Shown: positions 6,337-6,634 of the stretch, one piece after another | Position numbering within the stretch: position 1 is the stretch's first letter | How the letters are laid out: the number at the start of each line of letters is the position of its first letter | Source of the DNA: Veillonella absiana | GTDB lineage: Bacteria > Bacillota > Negativicutes > Veillonellales > Veillonellaceae | Direction: 5' to 3' (one strand) | NCBI RefSeq assembly: GCF_032970905.1 | Contig: NZ_JAWJZA010000035.1 | DNA length: 6,634 nt | The notes under the pieces: generated by a model | Seen by the model: only the letters and a program-made list of their open reading frames with translations | Database searches by the model: none | Told to the model about the DNA's origin: nothing | Translations under genes and position numbers: made by a program

Positions 6337-6413
6337 TGGGTAACCGGTAAGAGAAAGGTAATGGAAACGGGTAGTGGATAACGGTAATTGGTACTGGTTG
6401 CTAGGAGGAGAAA

Positions 6414-6527
6414 ATGGAAAACAATATAGTTCATCCTGATTATATTAGAAAAATGAAGAGATTCTTAGATGATTATTTGAGGATAAAGGGAAAGGCTTTA
6501 CGACAAAAAAATCCCGAATTGCAATAA
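6414..6527 (+). CDS. Small 37-aa protein or 5' remnant of a gene cut by IS30
   Basis: The ATG is preceded by AGGAGG (6403-6408) at a 5-base gap, the best ribosome binding site in the window, so translation is likely. The product begins MENNIVHPDYIRKMKRFL, continues as a basic helix (YLRIKGKALRQKN) and ends PELQ. I do not recognise it. The IS30-family end probably begins near GAATTG at 6516, which would make the last three residues and the stop codon part of the IS. In that case this is the N-terminus of a longer, disrupted protein rather than a native small protein. The elaborate leader upstream would then have belonged to the lost gene. Confidence 0.5.
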   Translation: MENNIVHPDYIRKMKRFLDDYLRIKGKALRQKNPELQ

Positions 6528-6634
6528 TAAGTTGAACACCCGGCGAACCTTTATGCAGTAAGTGCTGCAAGCATTTCTTCCCTAAAGCACTCCTCGGGTG
6601 TCTTATAGCCGAGTATTTTTCTTGGCAGGGTGTT
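6516..6634 (-). mobile_element. End of an IS30-family insertion sequence
   Basis: The transposase reads leftward and stops at 6551-6553. Beyond it, toward the left, GAATTGCAATAATAAGTTGAAC (split: GAATTGCAATAA 6516-6527, then TAAGTTGAAC to 6537) resembles, from my memory of the family, the terminal repeats of IS30 elements. The exact boundary is uncertain by up to about 15 bases because the other end is outside the window. Confidence 0.65.
6551..6634 (-). CDS. IS30-family transposase, C-terminal fragment
   Basis: The minus strand reads NTLPRKILGYKTPEECF then REEMLAALTA and stop (TAA at 6551-6553). The string N-x-x-PRK-x-LGYKTP-x-E is the hallmark C-terminus of IS30-family DDE transposases. 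The gene starts beyond the right edge, so catalytic residues are not visible. The visible end is intact, with its stop about 35 bases from the probable IS terminus. Confidence 0.9.
   Translation of the reverse strand, partial: NTLPRKILGYKTPEECFREEMLAALTA

Larger units (their letters stand above)
6107..6413 (+). other. 307-nt gene-free, hairpin-rich leader region
   Basis: No convincing gene lies here. It contains, in order: the leftward terminator; a small dyad TTGTC-N7-GACAA (6172-6188); a possible promoter; two tandem rightward terminator-like hairpins; a perfect 20-bp palindrome; and a purine-rich stretch where GGTA recurs at 6327, 6339, 6346, 6357, 6370, 6383 and 6390. Several segments have more than one pairing partner: GGTATGC occurs at 6229 and 6266 with GCATACC between at 6251, and ACCAGTACC (6318-6326) can pair with GGTACTGGT at 6327 or 6390. 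This resembles an attenuation leader for the small frame at 6414. It matches no riboswitch class I recognise. Confidence 0.5.

Noticed and set aside
6226..6398. CRISPR array
   Set aside because: The repeats are short (GGTA and hairpin arms), irregularly spaced and without uniform spacers.
6107..6413. tRNA gene or T-box leader
   Set aside because: I could not find a cloverleaf with a T-loop GGTTCGAATCC-like motif, nor the conserved T-box sequence before a terminator.
6243..6434. Minus-strand 63-codon frame across the hairpin-rich leader
   Set aside because: It runs through terminator stems and the palindrome, has low-complexity composition and overlaps the well-supported start at 6414.

Overview
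The window is an AT-rich bacterial segment carrying a restriction-modification (R-M) island between two insertion sequences. AT-rich codon use, purine-rich Shine-Dalgarno sites (GGAGG-type), T-tailed hairpin terminators and IS3/IS30-family elements suggest a low-GC Bacillota host. No gene here is diagnostic of genus, so I do not name one.

Left edge (1-252): the last codons of an IS3-family transposase run rightward, followed by its right inverted repeat ending at about 117. The IS end carries a TTGACA box that makes a good outward promoter with flanking DNA. A strong bidirectional hairpin (159-195) then separates the IS from the operon.

Core (253-5754, minus strand): three co-directional genes separated by about 30 nt each. 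In transcription order they are: (1) a 307-aa XRE-type regulator with a large unrecognised C-terminal domain; (2) a 928-aa MmeI-like Type IIL enzyme combining endonuclease, N6-adenine methyltransferase and target recognition in one chain; (3) a 575-aa DUF4365-type protein with a nuclease-like N-terminus. The likely logic is that the regulator times expression of the R-M enzyme and the third protein adds an unknown, possibly nucleolytic, function. Two related 17-bp near-palindromes (14 of 17 positions identical) lie over the predicted operon promoter and over the regulator stop codon just upstream of the R-M gene. They are candidate operators for this regulator.

Right part (5755-6634, plus strand except the IS): a divergent intergenic region leads to a 58-aa excisionase-like HTH protein, best started at GTG 5930. 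A 307-nt gene-free stretch follows, dense in hairpins: a leftward terminator, two tandem rightward terminator-like hairpins, a perfect 20-bp palindrome and seven GGTA repeats. It leads into a 37-codon reading frame with an excellent Shine-Dalgarno. That frame appears to be cut short by an IS30-family element, whose transposase C-terminus is read leftward at the window edge.
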